A stretch of 64,000 nt of DNA from Roseomonas sp. (lineage in GTDB: Bacteria; Pseudomonadota; Alphaproteobacteria; Acetobacterales; Acetobacteraceae), in assembly GCA_020249775.1 (NCBI GenBank), contig JADCFA010000002.1, positions 124,001-188,000 on the forward strand. Direction: 5' to 3'. The translations under genes were made by a program, and so were the position numbers. The stretch's first letter is position 1; each line of letters begins with the position of its first letter. Below the pieces are notes generated by a model. That model did no database searches. It saw nothing but the letters and a program-made list of their open reading frames with translations, and was not told the origin of the DNA. Shown here piece after piece: positions 34,938 through 44,096 of this stretch.

Positions 34938-36286
34938 ATACTCTTGGCCGGCTGTTTCGAAGCTTCGCGCTGCGCACGGCGCTGCTGACGGCCTTTGGCG
35001 TCTTGGGCATTTCCGCCCTTGGCCTTGGGCTCGGCTGGCTGCGCAGTTCCTCGGCTTTGGAAGAAGCTTTGGACAGCACCATCCGCGCGGAAGCCGAAAT
35101 ATTGCTCGGCGAATTTCAGCGCTTCGGCATGATTGGCCTGACGCGCGCCGTGGAAGCGCGCACGCGCGACCGCACGCCAAGCGCCATTTTGGTGCAGCTA
35201 CGCTTGCCGGATGGGCGGCCGCTTGCCGGGTCTGCGCGGCTTTCCGGCGCACCGGCGGGCTTGCGCGGTTTTGTGACGCTCAGGGCACCAGAAGGACCAG
35301 TGCGCATATTGGGGATTGGGGTTGCCAACGGTTTCACCTTGCTGGTCGCGGCGGAATTCGGCGCGGTGCTGGATACGGCGGCAACCCTTGCCACCACGCT
35401 ACTCGCGGCCGGTGCCATCGCCGTGCTGATCGCGCTTGGCTTTGGGCTGTTCATGGCGCGCGGGCTGCAACTGCGCCTTCGCCGTGTCTCAGAAGCCGCC
35501 GAACAGGTCATGCGCGGCGATCTTGCGCGGCGGTTGCCCTTGGCGGGCAGCGCAGATGAATTCGATCGCCTGGCGAGCACGGTGAATACGCTGCTCGAAC
35601 GCCAGGAAGCGCTGATCGAGGGCATGCGGCAAGTCACGGTGGATGTCGCGCATGATTTGCGCGGCCCACTTTCCCGCCTGCGCCAAAGGCTGGAAGCAGC
35701 CCTTGCACGCGCGCGTGATCCAAATGCCGATGGCGCAGCCTTTGAAGCGGCCTTGGCCGAATTGGATACAGTGCTTGGCACCTTCACCGCGCTGCTCCGC
35801 ATTGCGCAGCTTGAAGCCGGCCCACCTCTGCCGCCGCAGGAAGCGCCGGTGGTGGAGCTTTCTGCACTGGTGACAACACTTGCCGAGGCTTATGCAATTG
35901 TCGCGGAAGAAGCCGGCAAGCGGCTTGAAGTGCAGGTTGCACCCGACCAGCGCCTGCATGGTGATGCGGCGTTGCTGCGGCAAATGCTCACCAATTTGAT
36001 GGATAATGCCCTGACGCATGGCGGGCAGACCCTGCGCGTGGCACTGCGCCCAGGGCCAGTGCTGGAAGTGGCCGATGATGGGCCGGGCGTGCCGCCAGAA
36101 GAACGCGCGCGCGTGCTGCGCCGCTTTTATCGGCTGGACCGCAGCCGCGGCACGCCGGGCAGCGGGCTTGGCCTGGCGCTGGTAGCAGCGGTGGCGAAGC
36201 TGCATGGCGCAGCCCCGGTATTGTCAGATGCCGCGCCAGGGCTTTGCGTAACGCTGGATCTTTCCAGCGCAAAGGCAGAAAGCTGA
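34934..36286 (+). CDS. Sensor histidine kinase
   Basis: A 450-residue membrane sensor kinase. One membrane span lies at about 12-35 (TALLTAFGVLGISALGLGLG) and the second at about 150-175 (LLAAGAIAVLIALGFGLFMA), with a small periplasmic domain of about 115 residues between. Then come HAMP (about 175-230), the H-box VDVAHDLRGPLSRLRQRL with His240, the N-box LTNLMDNALTHGG, and VADDGPGVPPE and GSGLGLALV for ATP binding. It forms a pair with the preceding regulator. A perfect 8-base hairpin overlaps its stop. Confidence 0.95.
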   Translation: MNTLGRLFRSFALRTALLTAFGVLGISALGLGLGWLRSSSALEEALDSTIRAEAEILLGEFQRFGMIGLTRAVEARTRDRTPSAILVQLRLPDGRPLAGSARLSGAPAGLRGFVTLRAPEGPVRILGIGVANGFTLLVAAEFGAVLDTAATLATTLLAAGAIAVLIALGFGLFMARGLQLRLRRVSEAAEQVMRGDLARRLPLAGSADEFDRLASTVNTLLERQEALIEGMRQVTVDVAHDLRGPLSRLRQRLEAALARARDPNADGAAFEAALAELDTVLGTFTALLRIAQLEAGPPLPPQEAPVVELSALVTTLAEAYAIVAEEAGKRLEVQVAPDQRLHGDAALLRQMLTNLMDNALTHGGQTLRVALRPGPVLEVADDGPGVPPEERARVLRRFYRLDRSRGTPGSGLGLALVAAVAKLHGAAPVLSDAAPGLCVTLDLSSAKAES

Positions 36287-36300
36287 AAATCATTTCAGCT
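36281..36300 (+). terminator. Hairpin overlapping the kinase stop
   Basis: AGCTGAAA, the loop ATCA and TTTCAGCT form a perfect 8-base stem that includes the stop codon of the kinase. No T run follows, so it may be a weak terminator or an mRNA-stabilising hairpin before the protease gene. Confidence 0.4.
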
Positions 36301-36392
36301 TCGTGTTCGAGACTTTACAGCAGGCTTTCTCCATTTTCGCAGTCAAGGCGAAAGCGAATCAGCGCCGTGCCTGCTTATGGAGAAAACAACAC

Positions 36393-37826
36393 ATGGCTAA
36401 ATCCAGCCCAACCCGCCGGATTGCGCGCTATGCGCTGCTCGGCCTTTTGCTTGGTTCAACCGCGCTCACTGGCCTTGCCGTGCATGCGCAGAATGCCCCA
36501 GCCCCCGTGGCCCCGGCCATCACGCTTGACCGCGCCGCACCGGCCGCCGGCTTTGCCGAGCTGGTGAAGGCCGTGCGCCCCGCCGTTGTCACCATCAATG
36601 TCGCCGGCAAGGCGCCGCGCGCTGAGACGGGGATGCCCAACCCCGGCCAGGGCCGCGTGCAAGGCACGGGTTCGGGCTTCATCATTGATGCCGCCGGCTT
36701 CATCGTCACCAATAACCATGTGGTGGATGGCGCCAACCGCATCACCGTGAAGCTTGAAGACGGCCGCGAATTGCAGGCCCGCGTTGTTGGCCGTGATTCC
36801 CGCACCGATGTCGCGCTGCTGAAGATTGAAGCCAGCGCGCCTTTGCCCTTCGTGGCCTTCGGCGATTCTGATCGTGCCCAGCCTGGTGATTGGGTGGTGG
36901 CCATGGGCAATCCCTATGGCCTGTCCGGCACTGTGACCACGGGCGTCGTCTCAGCAACTGGCCGCGATATTGGCGCTGGCCCCTATGATGATTTCATCCA
37001 GGTGGATGCGCCGATCAATCAGGGCAATTCTGGCGGCCCGCTTTTCGCCCGCGATGGCGGCGTGATTGGCGTGAATACCGCGATCTTCAGCCCGACCGGC
37101 GGTTCGGTTGGCATCGGCTTTGCCGTGCCGTCCAATATGGTGAAGCGCGTGGTTGCCGAATTGCGTGAGAAAGGTCAGGTCGAGCGCGGCTTCATTGGTG
37201 TTTCCACCCAGCCGGTGAACCCTGCCATGGCGGCCGCGCTGAAACTGCCCGCGAATGGCAGCGAAGCTCCGCGCGGTGCGCTGGTGGCGGGCGTAGAGAA
37301 TGGCAGCCCCGCCGCCAAGGCCGGCCTGCAGCCCGGTGATGTGGTGACGGCGCTGGACAATAAGCCGGTGCAGAGCCCGCGCGATCTCGCGCGTAGCGTG
37401 GCCGATCTTCGCCCCGGTGCGAAGGCGGATCTGAAGCTATGGCGCGATGGTGCGGAGCGCAGCCTCCGTGTCGAGATCGCCGCGCAGCCCGGCACGGAAC
37501 GCACCCGTGCGGGAGCCGAGGAATCCAACGCGCCGCGCATTGGTGTTTCGCTGGTGCCGATCACGCCGGAAGCGCGTGCGTCGCTCCGCCTGCCCAATGA
37601 TGCCAAGGGCGCGCTGGTGCAGGCGGTGGAACCGAACTCACGCGCCCAGGAAGCCGGTTTGCGCCGGGGCGATGTGATCGTGGGTGTCGGCGCTGCCGCA
37701 ACCGATGATGCGGATGCCGTGGTGCGTGCGCTGCGTGAGGCGAATGCCGCGGGTGGTGCGGTTGCGGTGCGCATCCTGCGCGATGGCAAGCCGGCCTTCA
37801 TCGCCGTGCCGGCCGCGCAGGCCTGA
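36393..37826 (+). CDS. DegP/HtrA-like periplasmic serine protease
   Basis: A 477-residue exported chaperone-protease. The signal peptide (RRIARYALLGLLLGSTALTGLAVHAQ) ends near residue 33. The trypsin-like domain has the triad His109 (VTNNHVVDG), Asp139 (SRTDVALLKI) and Ser213 (QGNSGGPLF). Two PDZ domains follow, with RGFIGVSTQPVN and AGLQPGDVVTALD in the first and RIGVSLVPITPEA and AGLRRGDVIVGVG in the second, the usual DegQ/DegP layout. I place the start at ATG 36393, because the in-frame upstream sequence is not signal-like. It degrades misfolded envelope proteins. It lies 106 bases after a sensor kinase gene, which suggests control by that system. A terminator follows. Confidence 0.95.
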   Translation: MAKSSPTRRIARYALLGLLLGSTALTGLAVHAQNAPAPVAPAITLDRAAPAAGFAELVKAVRPAVVTINVAGKAPRAETGMPNPGQGRVQGTGSGFIIDAAGFIVTNNHVVDGANRITVKLEDGRELQARVVGRDSRTDVALLKIEASAPLPFVAFGDSDRAQPGDWVVAMGNPYGLSGTVTTGVVSATGRDIGAGPYDDFIQVDAPINQGNSGGPLFARDGGVIGVNTAIFSPTGGSVGIGFAVPSNMVKRVVAELREKGQVERGFIGVSTQPVNPAMAAALKLPANGSEAPRGALVAGVENGSPAAKAGLQPGDVVTALDNKPVQSPRDLARSVADLRPGAKADLKLWRDGAERSLRVEIAAQPGTERTRAGAEESNAPRIGVSLVPITPEARASLRLPNDAKGALVQAVEPNSRAQEAGLRRGDVIVGVGAAATDDADAVVRALREANAAGGAVAVRILRDGKPAFIAVPAAQA

Positions 37827-37834
37827 AGACTGAG

Positions 37835-37861
37835 CGGGTCAGGTGATGACCTGACCCGTTT
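37835..37861 (+). terminator. Terminator after the DegP-like gene
   Basis: CGGGTCAGGT, the loop GATG and ACCTGACCCG form a perfect 10-base stem followed by TTT, nine bases after the protease stop. The short T run makes it a moderate terminator. Confidence 0.65.
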
Positions 37862-37962
37862 CACTGCAAAGCTGGAGAAACATCACCGCGCGCCATGCGG
37901 AGACGTCACGCAAGGGCAGCGGTTTCCAGCCTGGCCGGCCATGGTGGCAGAACTGACCCCTT

Positions 37963-37985
37963 AAACCGCCATGGCCGGTTTTCTC
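37963..37985. terminator. Terminator-like hairpin at the end of the porin reading frame
   Basis: AAACCG pairs with CGGTTT around CCATGGC, with TTTTCTC on the plus side. It lies 13 bases beyond the end of the extended porin frame (37996) on the minus strand, where a terminator for the uninterrupted porin gene would be expected. Confidence 0.45.
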
Positions 37986-37995
37986 ATGAGTGCCT

Positions 37996-39582
37996 TCAGA
38001 ACCGCACAATGCCAACGGCAAGCAGGCGATTGGCAATGCCGTGGCCGACACCATTTGAACCAACCGCCGCCGCGCCATCTTCAAGATCACGCCGGCTGAA
38101 AACATATTCCAGGCCAAGATCGAGCCAGCCAAAGGGCATGCGGCTGGTCGGGCGATCGGCAAAGGGGCTCCAGATCAGATTGGCGATGACCTGCTGCATT
38201 TCCCGATTGCGCGGCAAGGCACCGGGCGTGCCGGAAGCGAAGCGGATGGAGGAAGGGAAATCCTGCCGCGCTCAGGCATAGGAAACCGTGCTCCGCACGA
38301 AATCCGTCCAGAAGCGGCGATAGCCGATGGTGGCGCCGTAACTCGGCACGGAATCCAGGCTGTAATCCATGCCGGTCGCGGTGATGATGTCGGAAATGCC
38401 GCCTTGGCCGAAGGTATTGCCGGCGAAATAGCGGCCGATCCCCTCACCATAATAGCCCATCAGCATCAGTTCATCCCGGCCAAGGGCGGATATCCATTTG
38501 CCAAGCGGCAAGCGCGTATGCGCGGCCAATCCCCAGCCAGGGGTACTTTCGCTTGGCTTCGGGCCAAGCGTGGTGCCATCCGGTTCAAGCGATAGCTGCC
38601 GGAACAGCCCGCGCAGCACATATTCCTCTGCGCCATCGCGCCAGGTCAGCCGCGCAAGCAGATCGGGCATTTGATCGAAGGCAGGGGTGGCGCCGCCATC
38701 AAAACGCACGGGCGACAATGCAGGTCCGTTCTGCGTTAGGATATCGCCGAAGGAGGATTCAACTGATCCTTGCAGGGTCCAATTACCCCCAAAGCGGTGC
38801 GAAACACGGAATTGCGCCTGACGGATGAAGGATTGATTGAGGTTGGTGGCATCGTGCAGCGCCTCGGTCAGCCCCTCATTCCAGAGGCTATTGGTATGGC
38901 CGAGCAGGTAGCTCCAATCATCGCGCGTCAATTCGGCAAAGGCCTGCCTGATCCGGTAGGCAAGATCGCCGCCTTGCACGATTTCGCCACGGAAATCGCC
39001 TTCGATGGTTGTATCAAGGCGGCCCCAGGCCGTATCGCTCCGCGTATCAAAGCCGAAGCGCGAACTGCGCGCGGTGATATCACCATCGCCGGGCTGCGTG
39101 TTTCTGGCCGTCAGCGGAATACCCTGTACTGAGGCCGCATCAGTTGGGTTGCGCGCGTTGAAATCACGATAGGCGGTCAAGCGCAGAAAGCCGTAGAGCG
39201 GCACCGTGGTATCCGTATTCGGAATGCGCATGGCAAGCCCATCCAGGTTGCCGCGCAGCGCCTCATCCACCTCGGCGCGCACAGCCTCGGGCGAGCGTGG
39301 CGCAGGCGCGGCGGCGGGGGCGGCAGCGGTGGCAACGGGCGCGGTGCGCGGTGCTGCGGCGCGTGCCGGCGCGGCTGCTGCCGGTGCGGGCGCAGGTGCT
39401 GGCGCTGCCACGGCGGCAGGGCGTTGGGGGCGGCGTTCACGTTCAAGTTCATTCACGCGCTGCTGCAGCGCATCAATGCGCCGCATCAGTTCTTCCATGG
39501 TTGGCTGCTGTGCGAAGGCTGGTGCGGCACCAACCATCAAGCCCAGCATAGCCGCCCCGGCCCATTTTGATCTCATCTGCAT
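37996..39582 (-). pseudogene. DcaP-like trimeric porin interrupted by an in-frame TGA
   Basis: An outer-membrane porin with a signal peptide (AGAAMLGLMVGAAPAFA), a short coiled-coil (MEELMRRIDALQQRVNELE), an Ala/Pro-rich linker and a beta-barrel starting at about 125 (VPLYGFLRLTAYRDFNA, SRFGFDTRSDTAWGRLDTTI). The frame stops at TGA 38274-38272 after VRSTVSYA, yet the same frame continues without further stops for 91 codons (ARQDFPSS, NREMQQVIANLIWSPFA, WLDLGLEYVFSRRDL) and ends LAVGIVRF, the terminal Phe expected of a barrel. The original gene therefore ended at 37996, and the TGA is probably a TGG-to-TGA change. The product to 38272 would lack the last strands and the assembly signal. ATG 39582 is chosen as start. 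It is the last gene of the M20-AbgT-SLC13-lpxR-like run. Confidence 0.85.
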
Positions 39583-39716
39583 GCCCCCTGTGCCTGATGG
39601 CGCTGCCGCCAAGACATTCTTCGTTTCAGTCTGAAGCCTTGCGAGGGCAGCGCCTATTGGCCAAGTGTCGCGCCGCTGTGCCGGGTATCTCCGGTGCAGG
39701 TGTTGAGGCCCAGCGA

Positions 39717-40724
39717 CTAGAACCGAAACGCAATGCTGAGCGAGCCGAATTGCGAGGCTTCGCGTTGCGTTTCAAATTCCTTGCTGCGGATCGTATAAGT
39801 CGCGGTCAGACGCATGCTGGAAAAAATCAGCGCAACACCCGCGCTGGCATCGCCGACCAGCACTTCCCGATCAACGCTGCGGCTATCGCGCCAGGTATTG
39901 CCATCCAGCGAGATATCGCGCGCCACCGCGCGGCCTTCAACGCCGCCAAACACATACCAGCCAAACCGCCCGGTCGGCTGGAAGAAGATTGAACCGGCAG
40001 AAACCGGGCGCACGCGGGGTGGGCCGAAATCTGCTTCGAGTTCTGTACCGTAACGCAGCATCATGCCCGCTGCCGCATAGGTATGCACATTGCCAAGACT
40101 GGCCGCGAGGCTTGGTACCCAACCAAATCGCCGGCCTTCCGAATCGGGTTCGCCATTCAGCCGCCATTGGCGGTTGGACACCAGATTGATGCCGGGTTCA
40201 TCGCGGATCTGATAATCCCAGCCATAGGCGCGATCAATGCGCATCAGATCATGCGTTGTATTCTGTACCCATTCGCCAAGCGCGGATGGCCCCACAACAC
40301 CAAGCTGCAATTCCAGCGTGCCCAATTCCCGCGGCGTATAGGAATGCAGCGTTACCGCGCCATAAAGCCAGGCGGCATAGGGCCTATCCTTCGGGTCCGG
40401 ATTGGTTGCCAACGTATCTTCCGGCGTGAATTTCTTCTGCCCGAAACTAAGGCCCCAACGCGTCACACCACCGCCTGGGAAGAACAGGTTCGGCCCTTCG
40501 GTAATACCGGCAAGCCAGGCCGGCGGATCATAGGAAGGGGCGCGCCACGCAAAGAGAAACCCATTTGTATAATAGCGGTCATTGCCGGAGAATGTGTCAT
40601 TCTCCAGCAGGAAGGCGAAGGTGCCAGCGGGATCCGCTTGCTGTGGCGATGGCGTCTGCGCCAGCGCCGGCAGCGCCGCAAATAGCGCTGCACCGGTGAG
40701 CAGAAACCGAGAGGCGCCAGCCAT
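39717..40724 (-). CDS. LpxR-like outer-membrane lipid A deacylase (DUF2219)
   Basis: A 335-residue outer-membrane protein of the LpxR/DUF2219 family, which in Salmonella removes the 3'-acyloxyacyl group from lipid A. The signal peptide ends near ALPALAQ (residue 22). The family motif LLENDTFSGNDRYYTNGF holds the Asn/Asp metal ligands, KDRPYAAWLYG follows, and VQNTTHDLMR carries the probable catalytic His. The C-terminus ends FGSLSIAFRF, a proper barrel end. It starts 3 bases after the SLC13-type gene, so the two are co-transcribed. The enzymatic activity is inferred from the family. Confidence 0.88.
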   Translation of the reverse strand: MAGASRFLLTGAALFAALPALAQTPSPQQADPAGTFAFLLENDTFSGNDRYYTNGFLFAWRAPSYDPPAWLAGITEGPNLFFPGGGVTRWGLSFGQKKFTPEDTLATNPDPKDRPYAAWLYGAVTLHSYTPRELGTLELQLGVVGPSALGEWVQNTTHDLMRIDRAYGWDYQIRDEPGINLVSNRQWRLNGEPDSEGRRFGWVPSLAASLGNVHTYAAAGMMLRYGTELEADFGPPRVRPVSAGSIFFQPTGRFGWYVFGGVEGRAVARDISLDGNTWRDSRSVDREVLVGDASAGVALIFSSMRLTATYTIRSKEFETQREASQFGSLSIAFRF

Positions 40725-40727
40725 GCT

Positions 40728-42542
40728 TCAGAACCGCCAGATCAAGGGCACAATGAAGACGCAGACAATGAAGAACCAGATCATCATCGGCAGGCCGAAT
40801 TTCCAGTAATCGCCGAAGGCATAGCCGCCCGGGCGCATGACCATAAGGTTGGTCGGCGTCGCGATTGGCGTCAGGAAGGCGGCAGCGGCGGCGATACCGA
40901 TGCTCATCAGCACCGGCACCGGCGAAATCCCCATGGAAGTCGCGGCGGCGACCCCAACGGGAATGATAATGAGCGCCGTTGCGGTATTGCTGATCAATTG
41001 GCCAAGCACCGCGGTCAGCACGAATAGCCCCGCGAGCAGGATCATCGGGCTGCCATCTGCCGCCATGGCAACCAAGCCATCCGCCATCAATTGCGCCGCA
41101 CCGGTTTGCACCATGGCAGTGGAAAGCGGCATCATCGCCGCCACCAGAATCACCGTTGTCCAGTCAATCGCGCGATAGCTTTGATCAACCGTCAGTACAC
41201 GCGACAGCACCAGGATAAAGCAGGCCGCAATACCAACCACTGCCCCGGGCAATAATCCAGTCGCCAGGAAGAACACCATGCCGATCAGGACACCGATCGT
41301 GGTCCAGGCGCCGGCACCAAGCGGCACGGCCTGACGGCGCACCGTATCGGGCGAATTCACCACCAGCACCTGCGGATCGGCAAGGCGCGTATCGAGCGCC
41401 TTCCAGGTGCCTTGCAGCAGCATGGTATCGCCTGCCTGCAACTGTACAGGCTCAGCGCCCACATCCGCGCCACCGCGCTGAATGGCAATGACCACCAGAT
41501 CGCCGCTTTCGGTAATCATGCCCTGATAGGCCGTCTGCCCGATCATTTCAGACCGTGGTGGAATCATCACCTCGGCAAGGCCGGAACTGCGATTGAATAG
41601 GCTATCGCGCAAATCCTCATCGCTGTTTTCCAATCGGAAGGCCAAATGCTGTTCCGTTGCAAGCCGCGCCGCATCCTCGGCCTGACCAGAGACGAGCAGG
41701 AAATCACCCTCAGCCATACCGGGGCGCCGCAGCCTATCGCCTGTTTCGCCATCATTCACTGCGACAAGCCGCAGCCCGCCCCAGGTATTTTCCTGCAAGG
41801 CTGAAGGGGGCTGACCAATCAGCGGCGAAGAAGCGCGCAGCCGCAGCCGAAACAAGCCCTCCTTCAACCGGTATTGTTCAACCAGCGTGGTGGCATGGCG
41901 GCTGAAATCCGCGCTCATGGTCTCACCAGCGCGATGCGGCAGCAGTTTCCGCCCAAACAGCAGCGTGATGGTGATAACACCAAGCAGAAGTGGAATGCCG
42001 ACAATGGTGAATTCGAAAAAGCCGATGGCGCGCGCGCCGGCATCCAGCGCGGCCTCACTCACCAGCACATTCACTGGCGATCCGGTCAAGGCCAGTTTTG
42101 AACCTGCATGCGCGGCGAAGACCATCGGCATGAGCAATTGCGATGGCGGCAGGCGCAGCCTGAGCGCCAAGACAACCGCTACCGGCAAAAGCGCGGCAAT
42201 CGCGCCGTTGAGGCTGATGAGCGCGGTCAACATCGCCGCCAACAGGGAAATCAGCACCAGCAATCGCGCGCGGCTATTCTCACCAGCGCCGCGTATCAGC
42301 ATTTGCCCAGCCCAGGCCGTGACGCCGGTGCGGTCCAGCGCGGCACTCACGACAAAAAGGGTCGCGATAAACATCACCGCCGGATCGCCAAAGCCGGACA
42401 GCGCCTGGTTCAGCGTCACAAGGCCGGTGGCGTAAAGCGCCATGCCGACACCCATGGCGACCAGAATGACCGGAATGCGATTCCAGACAAAAAGCACGAC
42501 GGCCGCGACGATGATCGCGGCCATGATGGTGATGTCATTCAT
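40728..42542 (-). CDS. SLC13-family (DASS) anion transporter with two TrkA-C domains
   Basis: A 604-residue inner-membrane carrier. The first half has spans with GDPAVMFIATLFVVSAALDRTG and KLALTGSPVNVLVSEA. Residues about 215-390 are soluble and contain two RCK/TrkA-C domains (RLRLRASSPLIGQPPSALQ, GDFLLVSGQAEDAARL; AEVMIPPRSEMIGQ, AGDTMLLQGTWKAL). The second half has LISNTATALIIIPVGVAAA, the conserved SNTAT motif that binds cation and substrate. Such proteins move sulfate or dicarboxylates. The gene lies 3 bases after abgT-like and 3 bases before lpxR-like, all on the minus strand. Confidence 0.92.
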   Translation of the reverse strand: MNDITIMAAIIVAAVVLFVWNRIPVILVAMGVGMALYATGLVTLNQALSGFGDPAVMFIATLFVVSAALDRTGVTAWAGQMLIRGAGENSRARLLVLISLLAAMLTALISLNGAIAALLPVAVVLALRLRLPPSQLLMPMVFAAHAGSKLALTGSPVNVLVSEAALDAGARAIGFFEFTIVGIPLLLGVITITLLFGRKLLPHRAGETMSADFSRHATTLVEQYRLKEGLFRLRLRASSPLIGQPPSALQENTWGGLRLVAVNDGETGDRLRRPGMAEGDFLLVSGQAEDAARLATEQHLAFRLENSDEDLRDSLFNRSSGLAEVMIPPRSEMIGQTAYQGMITESGDLVVIAIQRGGADVGAEPVQLQAGDTMLLQGTWKALDTRLADPQVLVVNSPDTVRRQAVPLGAGAWTTIGVLIGMVFFLATGLLPGAVVGIAACFILVLSRVLTVDQSYRAIDWTTVILVAAMMPLSTAMVQTGAAQLMADGLVAMAADGSPMILLAGLFVLTAVLGQLISNTATALIIIPVGVAAATSMGISPVPVLMSIGIAAAAAFLTPIATPTNLMVMRPGGYAFGDYWKFGLPMMIWFFIVCVFIVPLIWRF

Positions 42543-42545
42543 GCT

Positions 42546-44096
42546 TCAGAGACCCCAAGGCAGGCCGAGCATATACCAAGCCGCCAAAAGCGCGGTCCAC
42601 ACCACGGAAATGGCGATGACATAGGGCAGCATCAACGCAATTACCGTGCCCACCCCCGCATCCTTCTGATACTTGATCGCGAAGGTCACGATCATCGCGA
42701 AATAGGCATTGAGCGGCGTGATGGAATTCATCGGGCTATCGCCAACGCGATAGGCCGCCAGCACCACTTCCGGCGCCACGCCAAGCTGCATCAGCAGCGG
42801 CACGAAAACCGGCGCGAAGATCGCCCATTTGGCAATCGCCGCCGTGATGATCAGGTCAATGCCAAAGACCGCAATGACAAAGCCGATCAACAGCGCAACC
42901 GTAGGCAGGTTCAGCTTTTCCAGGAAATCCGCCATGGATACGGCTGCCAGCGTCGCCATGTTGGAATAATTGAAGATTGCGATGAATTGGCTGATGATCA
43001 GCAGCAGCAGGATCAGGCCCGCCAGCGCCCCGATGGCTTTCTGGATGGCGCCAATCGCCTCGGCCGCTGTGCGCATGGTGCCGGCAGCACGGCCATAGGC
43101 GATGCCGCAGACCAGGAAGATCAGCGCAATGGAAACAATCAGACTGCCCATGAAGGGCGAGGAACCAATGATGGCACCGGTTTCCGGGTTGCGCAGTGGC
43201 GCACCCGGCGGCAGCGTCAACAGGCCGATAAAGGCCAGCACGCCGAACAACGCATTCCGCGCGGCGCGTAGCCCCTTATATTCCTCATCGGAGAGGACAT
43301 TCTCGCCAGGCACCTGGTAATCACCGGTATAGGCGCCAAGGCGCGGTTCGATCACCCTTTCGGTTATCACCCCAATCAGCACAGTCAGCATGGCGACCGA
43401 GGCGATGGAGAACCAGACATTCGCCGCAAGATCAATCGAGACATTCGGATTAACCAGCCGCGCGGCGTCATTGGTGATTTCGGTCAAAATGCCATCCACC
43501 GGCACGATCAGCACATTGACCATAAAGGCGGAAGCAACCGCGGCAAAAGCCATGGCGAGGCCCGCCAAGGGATGCCGCCCGACCGACATGAAAGCGGCCG
43601 CCGCCAGCGGAATCAGCACCAGATAGCCCGCATCCGCCGCAATGGATGAAACAATGCCGACGAAAACAAGAATATAGGTGAGCAGCTTGGGCGGTGCGAC
43701 GATCACCAACTTGCGGATCAACGCCTTCACCAGGCCAGCTTCTTCCGCCACGCCAACGCCAACCATGGCAACAATAATGACGCCAACGGCATTGAAGCCC
43801 ATGAAATTGGGCACGACCCCGGTGAACATGAAGCGAATGCCATCAATGGTCAGCAGGCTACGCGCCGCTGTTGTCGCTTCCTCAATCTTGCCGGTGGCGG
43901 GGTTATAGGCCTGATAGGTGACCTTGGCACCAAGCAGCGACAGCAGGGCCGAGAGCAGCACCACAAACACGATCAGATAGACGAAGATCATCACCGGATG
44001 CGGCACGCGGTTGCCGACGCGTTCCACCGTATCCAGGATACGCTGCATGGCGGTTTTCGGCGCTTCAGGTGCGCCGGAGTTCTGCGTCGCGCTCAT
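42546..44096 (-). CDS. AbgT family transporter
   Basis: A 516-residue inner-membrane protein of the AbgT family, known from the p-aminobenzoyl-glutamate importer of E. coli and from sulfonamide exporters such as MtrF. Typical sequences are NRVPHPVMIFVYLIVFVVLL at the first span, FMGFNAVGVIIVAMVGVGVAEEAG, the ADAGYLVLIPLAAAAF span, and the C-terminal YRVGDSPMNSITPLNAYFAM signature. The start overlaps the M20 dipeptidase stop by 4 bases. In E. coli abgT is likewise linked with M20-type hydrolases (abgA, abgB), so uptake followed by peptide-bond cleavage of acyl-glutamates or dipeptides is a reasonable reading. Confidence 0.93.
   Translation of the reverse strand: MSATQNSGAPEAPKTAMQRILDTVERVGNRVPHPVMIFVYLIVFVVLLSALLSLLGAKVTYQAYNPATGKIEEATTAARSLLTIDGIRFMFTGVVPNFMGFNAVGVIIVAMVGVGVAEEAGLVKALIRKLVIVAPPKLLTYILVFVGIVSSIAADAGYLVLIPLAAAAFMSVGRHPLAGLAMAFAAVASAFMVNVLIVPVDGILTEITNDAARLVNPNVSIDLAANVWFSIASVAMLTVLIGVITERVIEPRLGAYTGDYQVPGENVLSDEEYKGLRAARNALFGVLAFIGLLTLPPGAPLRNPETGAIIGSSPFMGSLIVSIALIFLVCGIAYGRAAGTMRTAAEAIGAIQKAIGALAGLILLLLIISQFIAIFNYSNMATLAAVSMADFLEKLNLPTVALLIGFVIAVFGIDLIITAAIAKWAIFAPVFVPLLMQLGVAPEVVLAAYRVGDSPMNSITPLNAYFAMIVTFAIKYQKDAGVGTVIALMLPYVIAISVVWTALLAAWYMLGLPWGL

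Noticed and set aside
38272-38274. TGA as a selenocysteine or recoded Trp codon in the porin
   Set aside because: Many genes here end in TGA, no selenocysteine element was seen downstream, and an outer-membrane porin is not a known selenoprotein; a nonsense change or error is simpler.
39300-39420. Tandem Ala/Pro repeats that might look like a repeat array
   Set aside because: They are the low-complexity linker of the porin coding sequence, not a CRISPR array; there are no spacers of constant length.
42108-43271. Long plus-strand frame opposite the SLC13 and AbgT genes (387 codons)
   Set aside because: Composition is Arg/Gln/His/Asp-rich without motifs, and both minus-strand transporters are well supported.
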